In this document: positions 11,597 to 24,166 of the stretch, one piece after another | Layout of the letters: the number at the start of each line of letters is the position of its first letter | How positions within the stretch are numbered: position 1 is the first letter of the stretch | Source of the DNA: Girardinichthys multiradiatus | Lineage: Eukaryota; Chordata; Actinopteri; Cyprinodontiformes; Goodeidae | Length of the DNA: 64,000 bases | Direction: 5' to 3' | Assembly: GCF_021462225.1 (NCBI RefSeq) | Contig: NC_061797.1 | Span: forward strand, 1,605,001 to 1,669,000 | The notes under the pieces: model-generated | Told to the model about the DNA's origin: nothing | What the model saw: the letters and a program-made list of their open reading frames with translations, nothing else | Databases searched by the model: none | Made by a program: the position numbers and the translations under genes

Positions 11597-13228
11597 CAGT
11601 GCCTTGCGAAATTATTCGGCCCCCTTGAACTTATCAACCTCTTGCCACATTTCAGGCTTCAAACATAAAGATATAAAATTCTAATGTTTTGTGAAAAATC
11701 AATAACAAGTGGGACACAATCGTGAAGTGGAATGAAATTTATTGGATGTGTCAAACCTTTTTAACAAATAAAAAACTGAAAAGTGGAGCTTGCAATATTA
11801 TTCGGCCCCTTTACTTTCAGTGCAGCAAACTCACTCCAAAAGTTCAGTGAGGATCTCTGAATGATCCAATGTTGTCCCAAATGACTGATGATGATAAATA
11901 GAATCCACCTGTGTGTAATCAAGTCTCTGTATAAATGCACCTGCTCTGTGATAGTCTCAGGGTTCTGTTCAAAGCGCAGAGAGCATCATGAAGACCAAGG
12001 AACACACCAGGCAGGTCCGAGATACTGTTGTGGAGAAGTTTAAAGCCGGATTTGGATACAAAAAGATCTCCCAAGCTTCTAACATCCCAAGGAGCACTGT
12101 GCAAGCAATCATATTGAAATGGAAGGAGTATCAGACTACTGCAAATCTACCAAGACCCGGCCGTCCCTCTAAACTTTCATCTCAAACAAGGAGAAGACTG
12201 ATCAGAGATGCAGCCAAGATGCCCATGATCACTCTGGATGAACTGCAGAGATCTACAGCTAAGGTGGGAGAGTCTGTCCATAGGACAACAATCAGTGGTA
12301 CACTGCACAAATCTGGCCTTTATGGAAGAATGACAAGAAGAAAGCCATTTCTCAAAGATATCCATAAAAAGTCTTGTTTAAAGTTTGCCACAAGCCACCT
12401 GGGAGACACACCAAACATGTGGAAGAAGGTGCTCTGGTCAGATGAAACTAAAATGTAACTGTTTGGCCACAATGCAAAACAATATGTTTGCCATAGAAGC
12501 CACTCACCTCTTCACCCTGAACACACCATCCCCACTGTCAAACATGGTGGTGGCAGCATCATGGTTTGGGCCTGCTTTTCGTCAGCAGGGACAGGGAAGA
12601 TGGTCAAAATTGATGGGAAGATGGATGGAGCCAAATACAGGACCATTCTGGAAGAAAACCTGATGGAGTCTGCAAGAGACCTGAGACTGGGACGGAGATT
12701 TGTCTTCCAACAAGACAACGATCCAAAACATAAAGCCAAATCTACAATGGAATGGTTCACAAATAAACATATCCAGGTGTTGTAATGGCCAAGTCAAAGT
12801 CCAGACCTGAATCCAATCGAGAATCTGTGGAAACAGCTGAAGACTGCTGTTCACGAACGCTCTCCATCCAACCTCACTGAGCTCGAGCTGTTTTGCAAGG
12901 AAGAATGGACAAGTATTTCAGTCTCTCGATGTGCAAAACTGATAGAGATATACCCCAAGCCACCTCCAGCTGTAATTGCAGCAAAGGGTGGCGCTACAAA
13001 GTATTAACGCAAGGGGGCCAAATAATATTGCACGCCCCACTTTTCAGTTTTTTATTTGTTAAACAAGTTTGACACATCCTGTAAATTTCATTCCACTTCA
13101 TGATTGTGTCCCAGTTGTTGTTGATTCTTCACAAAAAATCAGAATTTTATATCTTTATGTTTGAAGCCTGAAATGTGACAAGATGTTGAAAAGTTTAAGG
13201 GGGCCAAATACTTTCGCAAGGCACTGTA
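11597..13228 (+). mobile_element. Tc1-A, Tc1/mariner transposon with long IR/DR ends
   Basis: Termini cagtgccttgcgaaa...ttcgcaaggcactg are flanked by TA on both sides (11595-11596 and 13229-13230). The ends are about 220 bp and carry an outer and an inner direct-repeat box, the IR/DR arrangement of many fish Tc1 elements. It is inserted in ERV-D between LTR and gag, so it is younger than that provirus. Confidence 0.9.
11988..13007 (+). pseudogene. Tc1-A transposase with two in-frame stops
   Basis: A single frame of 339 codons covers the whole protein. It has paired helix-turn-helix domains (FGYKKISQASNIPRSTV; GRPSKLSSQTRRRL), the first Asp in LWSDETK, the second in QQDNDPKHKA, and the catalytic Glu in NPIENLW, which gives a DD34E triad. 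Only two stops break it, TAA at 12456-12458 and TAA at 12783-12785. There are no frameshifts, so this copy is disabled but only lightly decayed. Confidence 0.9.
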
Positions 13229-13230
13229 TG

Positions 13231-13923
13231 CTTTTATCCTATTTACTCTAGTTTAATATTATTCAGATTCTGCTCTTTTAGACACACTGATAAACTCAGA
13301 GAAGGTATCCAATGAAGACACAAGTGAGTCAAAGTTATCTTTGGCTGGCAAGGGAGAGACAGACCATTCTCTCAGAGGAGCTGCCCTGTGTCACAGCCTT
13401 CCATTAAAGAAAGGAAAAAACAAACACATCGTGGGTGTGGCTACACACAGTTTCACAAATACAAGTCCTACTGAATAAAACTGGTTCTCTCCAGATACTG
13501 ATACAGCACACACACCACATCTGGCACTCAAGGACACGAAGATTGGCTGGATGCGAACAGTACTCTTCCCAGAACTCCCCTGCATGCACACAGGGTCCTG
13601 CTCAGTCTGCATAGCAACCACCCAAATGCAACTCTAAGACAAGATGACAATTATGTTAATAGTTCATAAAAGTACTCTAAAAATAAATGTGAAGTATTCA
13701 AACCACTTCTATCAAAGTTCACCAAACTAAATAAATGAAAATGTCTTTTAACGGTAAATAATAAGGATAAAAAATATTTTTAAACTTAGCAATGATAATT
13801 TATGTACATTTCTCTGTATTCAGGGTGCGAATACTTAATGGAGTCTGCAATTTTGTGCTTTGTCCAAGAATGTGATTGGCATTGTAGAGACAATGCCTGG
13901 AAGTTCTTAAAACAGAAGATAAC
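13231..13923 (-). other. Possible ERV-D 5' LTR region
   Basis: It shares gcaagggagagac and an aatgataatttatgtacatttct stretch, in the same order, with the left LTR candidate (7.6 and 7.93 kb). Overall identity is poor and ERV-B was inserted at its right edge. No gene is seen. Confidence 0.3.
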
Positions 13924-14417
13924 TGTCAGGTTTAAACAACCTAAAATATTTATAACATCACAAAAAGAAGAGAGAAAGACAAAGAATTAGTTATTTACTC
14001 GCTGCGAAAAGAACGGACAAGATGTGTTCACTTACAAATCTCATACCGCTCTGAATAACATCTGTCCGCTCCTCTCTTTTTATTATCTTTGGGGGCCCCT
14101 AGTTACACAAACATTGTTCTCTAAAGCAGCATCGTAAACAGGTCATAAACTCCTTTATCTTTTAACAACACACTTCCACAGTCTCCCCATCTTTAGGATC
14201 AGTGCGTCTTCTGTTCAGCGCAATCAGCCTTCATCTTTATGACCTCCTCAACTGGACTGCTTCCTTCCAAGCTCCATTTATTACCTTTGCCTGCAGACAA
14301 CTCACACATCTTTACTCACACAAACATCATGAAAGGTTATAAAATCAAATAGTCAAATGAAACCACAAGGAGAAAATATAAGATAAAAGATAAAAACTAT
14401 ATACAATTATTCCAACA
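13924..14417 (-). repeat. ERV-B 3' LTR
   Basis: 494 bp, starting tgtcaggttt and ending attccaaca on the + strand. It matches 24167-24648 almost base for base. It lacks a gatgggaataaa segment present in the other copy and has about 24 extra bases after caactggac. Confidence 0.93.
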
Positions 14418-14430
14418 TTTCCCCGCTGTT
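14418..14430 (-). other. ERV-B polypurine tract
   Basis: On the minus strand acagcggggaaa sits immediately before the LTR start TGTTGG. This is the plus-strand primer position. Confidence 0.75.
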
Positions 14431-14540
14431 TATCTTATATTTGCTCATATTCTCATATCACTTAAACAGCCACTTCTTTCAGATTTTTAACTGCAAGATC
14501 ATTTTTCATGAGCACAAATATAACTAGAAACCTGCAAGCA

Positions 14541-16715
14541 GCTTTGAAGGCCCTCGCACCCCTCAGCGCAACTCGGGCTGTTGAGCGACCGCAGGAGCCT
14601 GGCATCACACGCCACATACGATGACACCACGTCACTTCAACACGTCGCCAGTAGGTGGCACTTTGAGCAACATGTCATATGATCTTCGGTCATGCAGAGT
14701 TTCGGTCTGGCAAAAAGCATTGAAAATTTGGAGTAAATCGGATCTTCCAGAAGGACGCTGCAGTTGCTTGTTTGTTAGTGGGCGGGGCTACAACAACATC
14801 ATCAATAGACTGTGTCAAAATGTCCATCATTAACTCAGGATCATGTATACTAAATTTCAAGTGGATCGGATGATGTATGAGGGAGATATAGCCCTTGAAG
14901 TGTCCTAGGGGGCGCTGTTGATCGAAATTGAAATGTAATCCAATAGAGCTGTTTGGGGTCTGACAAAGATCAAGCATATTCATTTTGGAGTGAATGGGAC
15001 CATGCATGTGTAATTTAGAGGCAAACGTATGGCCATGGCATGACATCAGAATTTGCCACGCCATCATATTCACACCCTCCAGCTAAAGCAGTAAGTACTG
15101 GCGACTGTCTAAGACCATCATGTTATCTGTAACTTGGGACAGTTTCACATTGATTAGGTGAAGAATATCAAACACTGATTCTGTAAAGGAAAACGGGACA
15201 CTTTCTGTTGTCAGGGGGCGGGGCTTCGATGATGTCAGCATCTGACAAGTGAATATTGTTGAGGCCTAGAGGCAGATCAATCCCAGAAGGTTTCATTTGT
15301 CTGTGACTTTCCTTGTAGGAGCTATATAAATTTAGTGTTTTATGGCGAGAAGTCATATTTTGAGGCGTGGCCACGCCCACACGCTTTGATGTATCAAAAT
15401 GTTTTTGATAACTTTTAATCCCCGATGCCTTAAGAGTATACTGAGTGATTTTGAAGTCTGTAAGTCAAACGCTGTAGGAGGAGTTCGCTCAGATATGCGT
15501 GCTAGAAACGGTCAAAACTGTGTCAAAATGGCAACTTCAATCCAAAATGGCCGACTTCCTGTTGGGTTTGGACCAATGTTCCAATAGAGTTTTTTGTAGG
15601 TCCTGAGAAGTTACATAGGTGTACCAAATTTCAGATTCCTCGGTCAAAGCATGGCTTGGGTCTGATTTTGTCTAATTTTGTAGGGTGCGCTGTGGACGAA
15701 TTAGGCCACGCCCACCGAATATGTCATCAGATCTCTGTTGGAGACTGGAGAATGATCAATCACATTGAATTTGTTGCAGATCAGATGATCTATGTGGAAA
15801 TTAAAGGCAAACGTATGGCCATGGCCATGGTCTGACTTCGCCGTGCCGCAATGGCCACGCCCTTTTATGAAAAGTCACTGTGCCTCAAACGAAGTAAGAC
15901 CCACTAGTTATCTGTCTTCTGAAAAACTTTCAAGTTGATTGGGTCAAGAGGGTCAGTGAGGCACCTTTCCAAGTGAACAAAGTTACTTCCGGTTCTGAGG
16001 GGGCGTGGCTTTGATGATGTCACAATATGACCCCATAGGATTGTCGGGAACCCGACGGTCCTCCTTCATGCCAACTTTGGTGTGATTTGGAATTTTTTTG
16101 GGAAAGTTATTGCAATTTTTCACTTTCGGCGCGAACGCCAACTTCGTGCCACGGCCACGCCCCCTAAACATGTCCGAAAACTCAGTATTTTGATAACTTT
16201 TAATCCGCCATGCCTTAACTGCATGTTGACCAAATATGAACCCAATAGCTCAAAATCCCTAGGAGGAGTTCGTTAAAGTTCGAGGTGAGTAAAAGTAAAA
16301 AATGGGTAAAAATCGGCCTTTGAGCCAAAATGGCCGACTTCCTGTGCATTTTAGGGCATACCCCCAAGAGACTTTTTTTCTTGGTTTGTGGAGTTCTAGC
16401 ATTGTGCCAAATTTCATATCTGTACTACTTACGGTTTGGCCTTTCTCACGTTTGGGGGCGTGGCTAAGTGGTTTGGCCACGCCCACTGACGACGACATTA
16501 AAGAACAAAAATTTCACGCGGGGGACAATTTTGGGTAAAATTTGGTGAGTTTTGGGATATGGCAAAGTCCCCATATTGCCCCGCCAAAAGTCCCCGGAAT
16601 AATAATAAGAATTTGAGCGATTACAATAGGCCCTTGCAGTTTTCCTGCTCGGGCCTAATAAACATTCGAATTACAATAGGCCTTCGCAGCTGCTTTGCTG
16701 CTCGGGCCTAATTAC
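14541..16715. repeat. Unclassified 2.2-kb interspersed repeat inserted in ERV-B
   Basis: A GC-richer block interrupts the 3' part of ERV-B between env and the polypurine tract. It contains two imperfect tandem copies of a unit of about 780 bp: ggcaaacgtatggccatgg recurs at about 15024 and 15806, ttttgataacttttaatcc at about 15404 and 16190, and caaaatggccgacttcctgt at about 15551 and 16329. Its right end carries two copies of a self-complementary ggcc...cgggcc box. It looks like a widespread fish non-autonomous repeat. There is no transposase. Confidence 0.6.
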
Positions 16716-16727
16716 ACTCAGAGGCAC

Positions 16728-18609
16728 TTACTGACATTCAAATCGCAGATTCATATAGAGATGGATCTGGGTAGAGGTCAGAAAAGTGGTCAGTCGCATC
16801 CTCATCATCTTCATCATCCTGATGTTTAAGTAACGGATAAAGTTGGGTAACACTGTCTTCCATAGTAGAAATAGCTGTGGTGATGAGACGGTTAAGAACG
16901 AAGGCAGGGAATACAACAACATCCACACAATGTCAAAATTGCAGCAAACACTGCAAAGGAAATTATTATTGATGATACTAAAACTTTATACTTCCCAAAC
17001 ACATCCAGCCAGGAGTCCCACATCGAGGTGTCTACTCCAGAATACTCCTTCATTTTGCCATTTAGAGATCTCAAACCTTCTATGGCTTTAGTTAGGCTGC
17101 CATCAGCCGCAGTGTTGTTAGTTATAAATGTGCAACATTCTTCTCCAAAAATGGCACAAACTCCTCCTTTTTCAGCTAACAACATGTCCAAAGCAATTCT
17201 ATTCTATTCTGCCATCAGGGAAGTTGAAGCCAATTGGTCATGGACAGCTTCAAACCCGCTTTGTGTCCAATTTCCTAGTTTTTGTACATTGTAATGGATA
17301 TAATTGATCCTGTCTACATTTTTGTTCAACGTACACCACACCACCAACAGATAATTGATTCAAATCCTGCAGCTACTTGATCAGCCAATTTATATGCATC
17401 TGGCACTCCGCGAGGCACACCTATAGCATCGATGTAAGTAGGGTCTCCCTCAGCCTGCCAAGCTGCAGCTCTGCGTTTTCTATTACGCCAGTCATGTGGG
17501 ATTACACGAGATAGTCCACGTGTTACCTCATCTATTGACATAAGGTATACTGAAACTGGTAACAATAAGGAAATTAGAGCATAGAGCCCTGTTACATTTT
17601 AAGTCAATCGATCAAACAACCTGTCGTCACCACACCACCACCAAATGTCTCCTCTAGAAACTGGTTTAAAATACTTATTTACATTTACAATTGTAGTACA
17701 CCATACTTCAATGAGATTCCCCAATTTATTGCCTCTCTCTGTCATATTTATACATGTGTAATTTCCAGTGGTGACCCGTTTATGGAATACTGGTTTGTTC
17801 TTATCTGCTGTGGTTACAGGAAAAACAGAATCCCAGCGCTGACACATTTCATTAGGATTAGTTTGATTCATTACTTCCATCACACAAGGTTGTGGTATCA
17901 CAATTATTTGTAATAAAGGCCTGGGACCCATACACACAACACAATCTCTTTTAGTCATGTTAGCCGCTTGCTCTACCATCAATAACCAGTTATTATTTGT
18001 TCCTGATACTCCAGTAATAACCTGGAACCGGTCATCTGTAGTTAAGTTTCCTAACATAATTTTTACTCTCTTCGCTGTAGTCTTAGGGGAGAGAGTCGTT
18101 TCAGTTTTTACTTCACAAACAAAAAGGTCAAAATTTGGGTTTGATCCTGAAATCCAAACCCACAGGAGCAATCCACAACATTTTCCTCCTGATGTAACGT
18201 ATTCGGGAGGAAATAGAGAGTTATGCGTGAGGTTAATTGTTACCCGGATTGCATTATCAGCTTTATGAAACTTAAACAACTTCTTTTGATGACTAGCATA
18301 AGCAGTGATGCCCCACTCTGGTGTCCAATTGTTTCCTTCATCAGCTACCATCGTGGACCATGAGGTGTCTCTTCTGTCATTAGTTAAGTACCATTTATAA
18401 CTCCTATAATCCTGCCCTTTCCTTCCTTGTTTGGTCAAGCTAATGAGTGGGATCAGCACCACAGCTGTGGTATTAGATTTCACGCACACTTGAATGCCAT
18501 AAGTATAAGAAGTTTGTTTAGTACACATAGTTAGGTTATCTTGCCTTCCTTGATTTAGCGCTACTTGTTTCATATGACTCATAGCAGGTGTTGTTACATT
18601 CTGATTCAT
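16728..18609 (-). pseudogene. env: ERV-B envelope (SU and TM, broken)
   Basis: SU opens at 18609 and runs 336 codons with about a dozen N-glycosylation sequons and conserved Cys. An in-frame TAA at 17599-17601 is followed in the same frame by more SU and a furin-type site RNRKRR (about 17490). The TM start (DAIGVPRGVPDAYKLADQ) follows. A frame slip near 17.33 kb leads to a TM segment with CX6CC (CAIFGEECC), a membrane anchor and CGCCCIPC. Another slip precedes an acidic tail ending at 16738. The fusion-peptide/TM core matches ERV-A in the same order. Confidence 0.85.
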
Positions 18610-18662
18610 CTTGACTGGTTCCCAGAAATACCAGAAAAATAAAAAAAATCAAATAGTTCTAT

Positions 18663-18938
18663 TCATTTATAAAATGCATCTATAATGACTAAACAGAACT
18701 TTTTCCATTCACTGTGGTTTAGCTCAATAAAATCCATAGGAATTGTTTGGAAAGGGTATTTTGGTTTTGGAAATTGTCCCCTTCGTGGTCTTAAATTCCC
18801 TTGTGGATTATGTTTTGCACATGTTAAGCATATTATACAAAATGTTTTTGAATAAGAGTTAAATGCATATGTTCTATAATATTTATGTATCTGTCCTACC
18901 ATACCCCTTGTTGAGACATGTGACACACCATGGCTCAA
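18663..18938 (-). pseudogene. pol: ERV-B integrase N-terminal fragment
   Basis: 91 codons with the zinc finger (HGVSHVSTRG ... CIICLTCAKHN) and the first core Asp (IPMDFIEL). The frame stops right after IDAFYK, and env starts about 50 bases further on. The second Asp, the Glu and the C-terminal domain are therefore deleted and integration function is lost. Confidence 0.85.
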
Positions 18939-19177
18939 TACTGCTGCCTATTTATATAGGTTCTTTGGTAAGATAGGCTTATTATCTGGTCACATATAGA
19001 TTTCATCTTTTAATGCAGCTCCATGTTTTTTCCACGTTTCTATCTCCTGTAGTGGGCTTTGTTGTTGCATCTCTTTTAACACAATATTGTCTATATTATG
19101 TTGTTTTTCCATTACTAATATTTTGATTTGTCCAGCTGCAGCCGCTTTTGCTGTCTTGTCTGCAAATGCATTCCCTT

Positions 19178-20967
19178 TTATGACATCACTTGTGCCAGAA
19201 GTGTGAGCTGCACACTGACTGCTAACTTTCTAGGGAGGTGTACTGATTTCAATAAGTTTTTTAATAAACCAGCATGCGTTACTGGTTTCCCAGTAGATGT
19301 TACCATACCTCTATTTTTCCAATATTGAGCGAATGTATGCACTGTTGCAAATGCATATTGACTATAAGTATAAATAGTTACTTCCTCATCTGCAAGTAGT
19401 TTGCAGGCCTCGGTTAGCGCAATTAGCTCTGCAGCCTGTGCAGAATAATGTGAAGGTAGTTCCTCCGCTTTTAACACTGTATTTTTCGTCACTACAGCAT
19501 ATCCTGCTTGTGTCTTCCCTCTCTAATTTTTTCTAGAGGAACCATCTACATAAACTATTTTGCCGTGCAAAAGAGGTAGATCCTGCAAATCACTTCTTGT
19601 TTTTGCTTCTTTTTCTGCTAATTCTTGACAATCATGTTGAATTCCATCTTCAAATGTGGGTAACAATGTTGCTGGGTTTAAAGTAGTGCACCTTTCTATA
19701 GTTAAATGTGGTTGTGACAGTAAAGTTGAAATGCAGGACAAATGTCTAGCAGGTGATAGAAAGGTCATATTCGTCTGCAGTAATAATGCTGAAACTGCAT
19801 GGGGAACTCCTAAAGTTAAAGGGTTGCGCACATGCAACACTGTCTAGTTTTGAAGAGAAATAGGCTATTGGTTTAATTTTATCTCCATGTTGTTGAACCA
19901 GAACTGAAGTCATAAAATGTCCCTTGCAATCTACCATCTGAACAAACGGTTTACTGTAGTCTGGTAATGCTAAAGCAGTACTGGAAACTAGAACTTGTTT
20001 TATGTTGGTTAATGCTTCTTCAGCTTCTACACTCCATTTCAGTTCAGACGTCATTTTCAGCTCTTCCTCATACATTAGTTTGTTTAATGGAGCTACTATT
20101 TCTGCATAATTTGGCACCAGTTTCTACAATAATTAGTTAGTCCCAGGAAGGACATCATTTGCTTTTTTGTTACTGGTTTTGGAGCTTGTAAAATTGCAGT
20201 CTTTCTTTCTTCTACAATTGTGCGTCCCCCTGCGCTAAGATTGTGGCCTAGGTATTTAACCTCATTTTTACACAACTTAAGTTTCTTTTTACTGACTTTG
20301 TGTCCCTCTTCTGCTAAATGTTTTAATAATGCTATTGCGTCATTTTTACAGGTCTCCTCATCAGGAGAGGCTAATAGCACATCATCAACATATAGTAAAA
20401 CCTGACTACCTCCTGGAGGGTCAAACTTGACCATACTTTCACTCATTACCTGAGAGTATATAGTTGGACTTTCACAGTAGCCTTGAGGTAGTCTGGTATA
20501 AGTATATCTTTGTCCGTCAAAAGTAAATGCAAACCAGAACTGACTATCTTTATCTACAGGTACAGAGAAAATGCATTGCTTATATCAACTACAGTAAATA
20601 TTCTAGCATCTGGTCTTAGGGAATTTAATAATGTGTAAGGATCAGGAACACACGGTGCTCTCTGAACAACTGCATTATTAACTGCCTGTAGGTCTTGTAC
20701 CATGTGCCATTCTGTTGATGGAGCTTGTTTTTTAACTGGAAAAATGGGGGTGTTACATGGTGAGTCCTTGCATTTTATTATCACCCCTGCAGTTATTAAA
20801 TCCTTTATTACTGGTTTTATTCCTTCACGTACATCATGTTTCAAAGGGTATTGTTTTACATTGGGCCTGTATTCTGTTTTTGCTCTAATCTGGACAGGTA
20901 ACGCTCCTTTTACTAAACCCACATCAGTATGGTCTGTTGACCATAACTTATTAGGGACTTCACTCAA
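19178..20967 (-). pseudogene. pol: ERV-B reverse transcriptase and RNase H (multiple frameshifts)
   Basis: Segments in order are: RT fingers to the first Asp (FTVVDISNAF, 20967-20554), the catalytic YVDDVLLAS (20446-20096), thumb/connection (20117-19746), the RNase H first Asp region (IVYVDGSS, 19840-19523), and the rest of RNase H (19492-19178). The third acidic motif reads TYSQY where TDSQY is typical, a loss of a catalytic residue. Several frame changes separate the segments. Confidence 0.85.
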
Positions 20968-21000
20968 GAACTGTTCCTCCTGTTCAGTAAGGAATATTTC

Positions 21001-21850
21001 TCATTGTTGCTTTGTATGCAAATGTATTCCTTCTTGCACCGTCACTGTCCAAAATAATGGCTTTCTAGTTAATCCTGTGGATGCACTAGTTTCTGTATTC
21101 ATTGTTGTTGCAAACCAGTCTGTGGCATCTTTTCCCCTCTGCACTATTCTTCCCATATCATGCCACTTGAGTTCTTTATCCTTGAATAAAGATATGTGTG
21201 GAGGTGTCCACATTTTGCAGAGCTTCCTAGTGTCTTCCGCTAACACTACCTCAGCAACTGACGTACTGTTCCCATCTGCATAAACATAAGTTACCATGAC
21301 TTCGGTAGGAGTTACTTTAGTTAATGCTTCTTCATAAGTTTTATCTGGTCCAGGAGTATTTTTATACCACATGGTAATATGTAGATCATCTGGTGTCATC
21401 TGATCTTGTCGTCGAGTAATGACATTTCTTCCTTCTGTTAATAAAGCTGTCCCTATGTCTAGGGGTGGCTTATTTGGAACATCCAGTGAATAGTGGTAAT
21501 AAGGTAGTCCTACTCCTTTTAACACGAAATAATCTCCTTGGCTGAGTTCTGCTTTTCTCTTTATTACAATATGTCCTTCTGAGGTCGGAATTAATGTTAA
21601 CCCCAGATGTAGTAATCCATCTGGTCCCAATAGATTCACCGGACACTCAGGGAACATTAGAATAGATAGCTGGCCATTGGGATCTCTTATCCAAACTGGT
21701 TCAGACTCACAGACTTGTGTCAATTTCCCACTAGCTGACCTTACTGTTATTTGCTGATCACTAAGTCTGGAATTTGGGATTGTTTCTCTACAGGTGGTCC
21801 TGCATGCTCCGGTATCACAAAGAAAAGTAACTGATTTTCCATTTAACAGT
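21001..21850 (-). pseudogene. pro: ERV-B protease and pro-RT linker
   Basis: The retropepsin active site DTGA is encoded at 21816-21805. The second conserved block (CPVNLLGPDGL) lies in the 240-codon open frame 21723-21001, in the same relation as in ERV-A. The remainder is the pro-RT spacer typical of this lineage. A stop at 21721-21725 separates the active site from the rest. Confidence 0.75.
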
Positions 21851-21989
21851 AAGGTAACTTCAGGTTTTATGCTATCTAGGGAGAGAAGGTCCTGGAAATT
21901 TAGGAGGATATCCTGCCCCCGTGTTTTTGATTTTTTGTTTTCATCGGTGTCTGAGGTACTAGGAACAATTTCACTTGTTTTCTGTCCTA

Positions 21990-23516
21990 GTCATGCTGAA
22001 TCATTTTTTCTCCTCTCTGGACAGTCTCTGGCCAAATGTCCTTCTTTCCCACAACACCAACCCCTGAGGTGTATTGTCTGTAATTTCCTCACCCCTCCTC
22101 TCTGACCCCTGCGGTTTTGTCCTCTGCCTCTAAATCTTCCTCTTCCTCTGTTATTCTGATAATAAATCTGTTCTTCTCCTTCTTCTTGCTGAAAAAAGGT
22201 GTTGACTATCTTTTTTTGTTTTTTATCCTTCATTACTCTTTCTGCATGGAAGGCATGATTTACATAATCTTCTAGATTTGCTGTGGGGAACCCTATAAAA
22301 TGTCTCCTTACCCAGGTATTTATTGTATCCCTGGAACCAGCATGTAGTGCTGTCGATAAGCTCCTTGCTCATCTTCATCTTCTTGTAGACCACTATGTAT
22401 TTTAAACACTTTTGTCAGTCTAATTCTATATTCTTCAAAAGGTTCTTCCTCTTTTTGTTTCACTCTGGCTATTTCTGCGTAGTCAGCTCTGCGTTTGTAT
22501 CTAACTGTAAGCCTATCGATTAATCCCCTCACTCTGTTTGTTAGTTCCTGGTCGTTATGTGCAAGTACTGCGTTATTGTGTATAGGGTTCCAATTTCCCC
22601 TAACGTGATGCCAGTCAGTTACTGTGACTGTCATCCATACTTGTTGAACTTCCTCACCATTCAAATGATAAGATATCCTAAGACTCTCCAAATCTTCTCC
22701 ACACTGAATGGGATCCTCTCTGGGGGAGGTTACTCCCTCCACAGCCTTTTTAACATCATCCATTGTCCATGTTCTATATACCAAAATGGCAGGAGGTTGA
22801 TTATCTCCGTTTGGATTGGCCACCTGTATCATGGGATATGCTTCTGTTAGACTAGGGTTTTCGTCATGAAATAATTTAGGAGCTGTGGGGTCTACTCTTG
22901 GGGAGTGAGTTAAAGTTGGAGAAAAGGTTCTCCCATACTGTCTAGACCATCTTAGGGGGATCTTATTTGATCTAGTATGCAGTGGAGTGGGGTATTCAGG
23001 TGGTGGGTCCTGTGGGGACAAACCTGGATAAATAGATGTGGTTCCAGCTGTTGCATGTGCCTGTGGTTGCTCATCTATCCGTGCTTCCTGCTCTTGCGCT
23101 CCTTGTGGTTGTATAGCTGCATTTCCTGGTTGTCCCCGTCGAGCCCCAACACACCCATTCTCATTATCTTCTGCTCTATGAAACAATAATTGTTTCCTAC
23201 AATTTTCTTCTCCCATTTCTTTCTCTTCCTCCTTACGATTCTTTACTCCTTCCTCTCTCCTTTTAGCTTCTTTTAACCAATAATCTACATCCTCATAACC
23301 TTCTTTTTCCATTTTTCTTGGGTCATGTTTTGTTTTTTTAATTATTGCATCCTGTAGATTTACTAATTTTTGAGAGTTTAATCGACCATCATAATTATAT
23401 GTGGTTATCCATTTATCTAAATATTTTAATTTACTCGGATCTTGTGCTTCTATGAACGTCTAATCTTTGCATTGTAATTCATTTTTAAATTTATTTTTAC
23501 TCGCCCCTTTTCCCAT
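21990..23516 (-). pseudogene. gag: ERV-B gag with defective zinc knuckle
   Basis: The start codon is at 23516 (MGKGASKNKF, a myristoylation-type N terminus). An in-frame TAG falls after about 18 codons, after which the frame stays open to 22320. It includes a charged linker, a Pro-rich segment with a PPPEY late-domain-like motif (about 23000) and the capsid. After a frame slip the nucleocapsid (22233-21991) has RG repeats and one knuckle, CCGKEGHLARDC. The first zinc Cys of the CX2CX4HX4C pattern is Gly here. Confidence 0.85.
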
Positions 23517-24142
23517 TTTATTTTTTTAAATTTAGTCCAGTATACAAATACCTAGGGTATTCTAAATGCTGGATTATTCTGCTCAGTAGGGTGACAGAAA
23601 AATTTTCTTTTTGTGGTAATTCTCACTTCAACTCTTTCGAGTGGAGAATTCTTGCCTTTGCATCCACAAAGGTTAGTCACTTACAATCCTACTGCTTTGG
23701 TATGAGGCAAAACCTAGTGGTTTAAATCCTCCATTCATTTCTCACATGCACACATTTTAAACGCGGAATTTTCTTAGTATTTTTGTTGTTTAAAATACTT
23801 AAACGCGGACTCCGCCGTCCTGGAAACATGGAATTTTCAGTTTTATTTCTTAATACTTCGAGGACTCCGCCGTCCTGCTCGTACCTGTTAGGGCCTAGGA
23901 TTCACAGGGTTTTTTATTTCACGCAATGACCCCCAGTCATTCATCACACTTTTAAAATCCAAACACAACTCACCACTTTGTCTTCCTCCTCTCTCTCGGA
24001 GTTCCGTCAGCCGTCAGACCCCAGCGAACAGGCCGAGATCCAGTCCCGGAAAGGGTCTGTGAGTCTCCCTGATGAAGACAGCCGTGCGCACGGTCTTTCC
24101 TGGAGTCTACCAACCTGCTGGAATCATCAGGCGTATTTGGAA

Positions 24143-24160
24143 TTCGGCTCCGAAGGACCA
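24143..24160 (-). other. ERV-B primer-binding site, tRNA-Tyr-like
   Basis: Six bases inside the 5' LTR the minus strand reads TGGTCCTTCGGAGCCGAA. Its complement ends in GAAGGACCA, like the 3' end of vertebrate tRNA-Tyr, with one extra C relative to the tRNA I recall. The same core occurs in ERV-C (37941-37958). Confidence 0.6.
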
Positions 24161-24166
24161 AATTAA

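Larger units (their letters stand above)
7525..13830 (-). mobile_element. ERV-D, degenerate endogenous retrovirus
   Basis: Read on the minus strand: a possible 5' LTR (about 13.8-13.3 kb), a gag matrix start (11486), a CCHC zinc knuckle (about 10.6 kb), then almost no pol, an Env TM tail (8579-8043), a polypurine tract and a 3' LTR (7957-7525). Protease, RT, integrase and SU are gone. A Tc1 transposon is inserted between the LTR and gag. The outer limits are estimates because the two LTR candidates are strongly diverged. Confidence 0.55.

Noticed and set aside
7525..13830. ERV-D as the same family as ERV-B
   Set aside because: Its LTRs, gag start and Env tail differ clearly, and it lacks the CX6CC segment, so it is kept separate.
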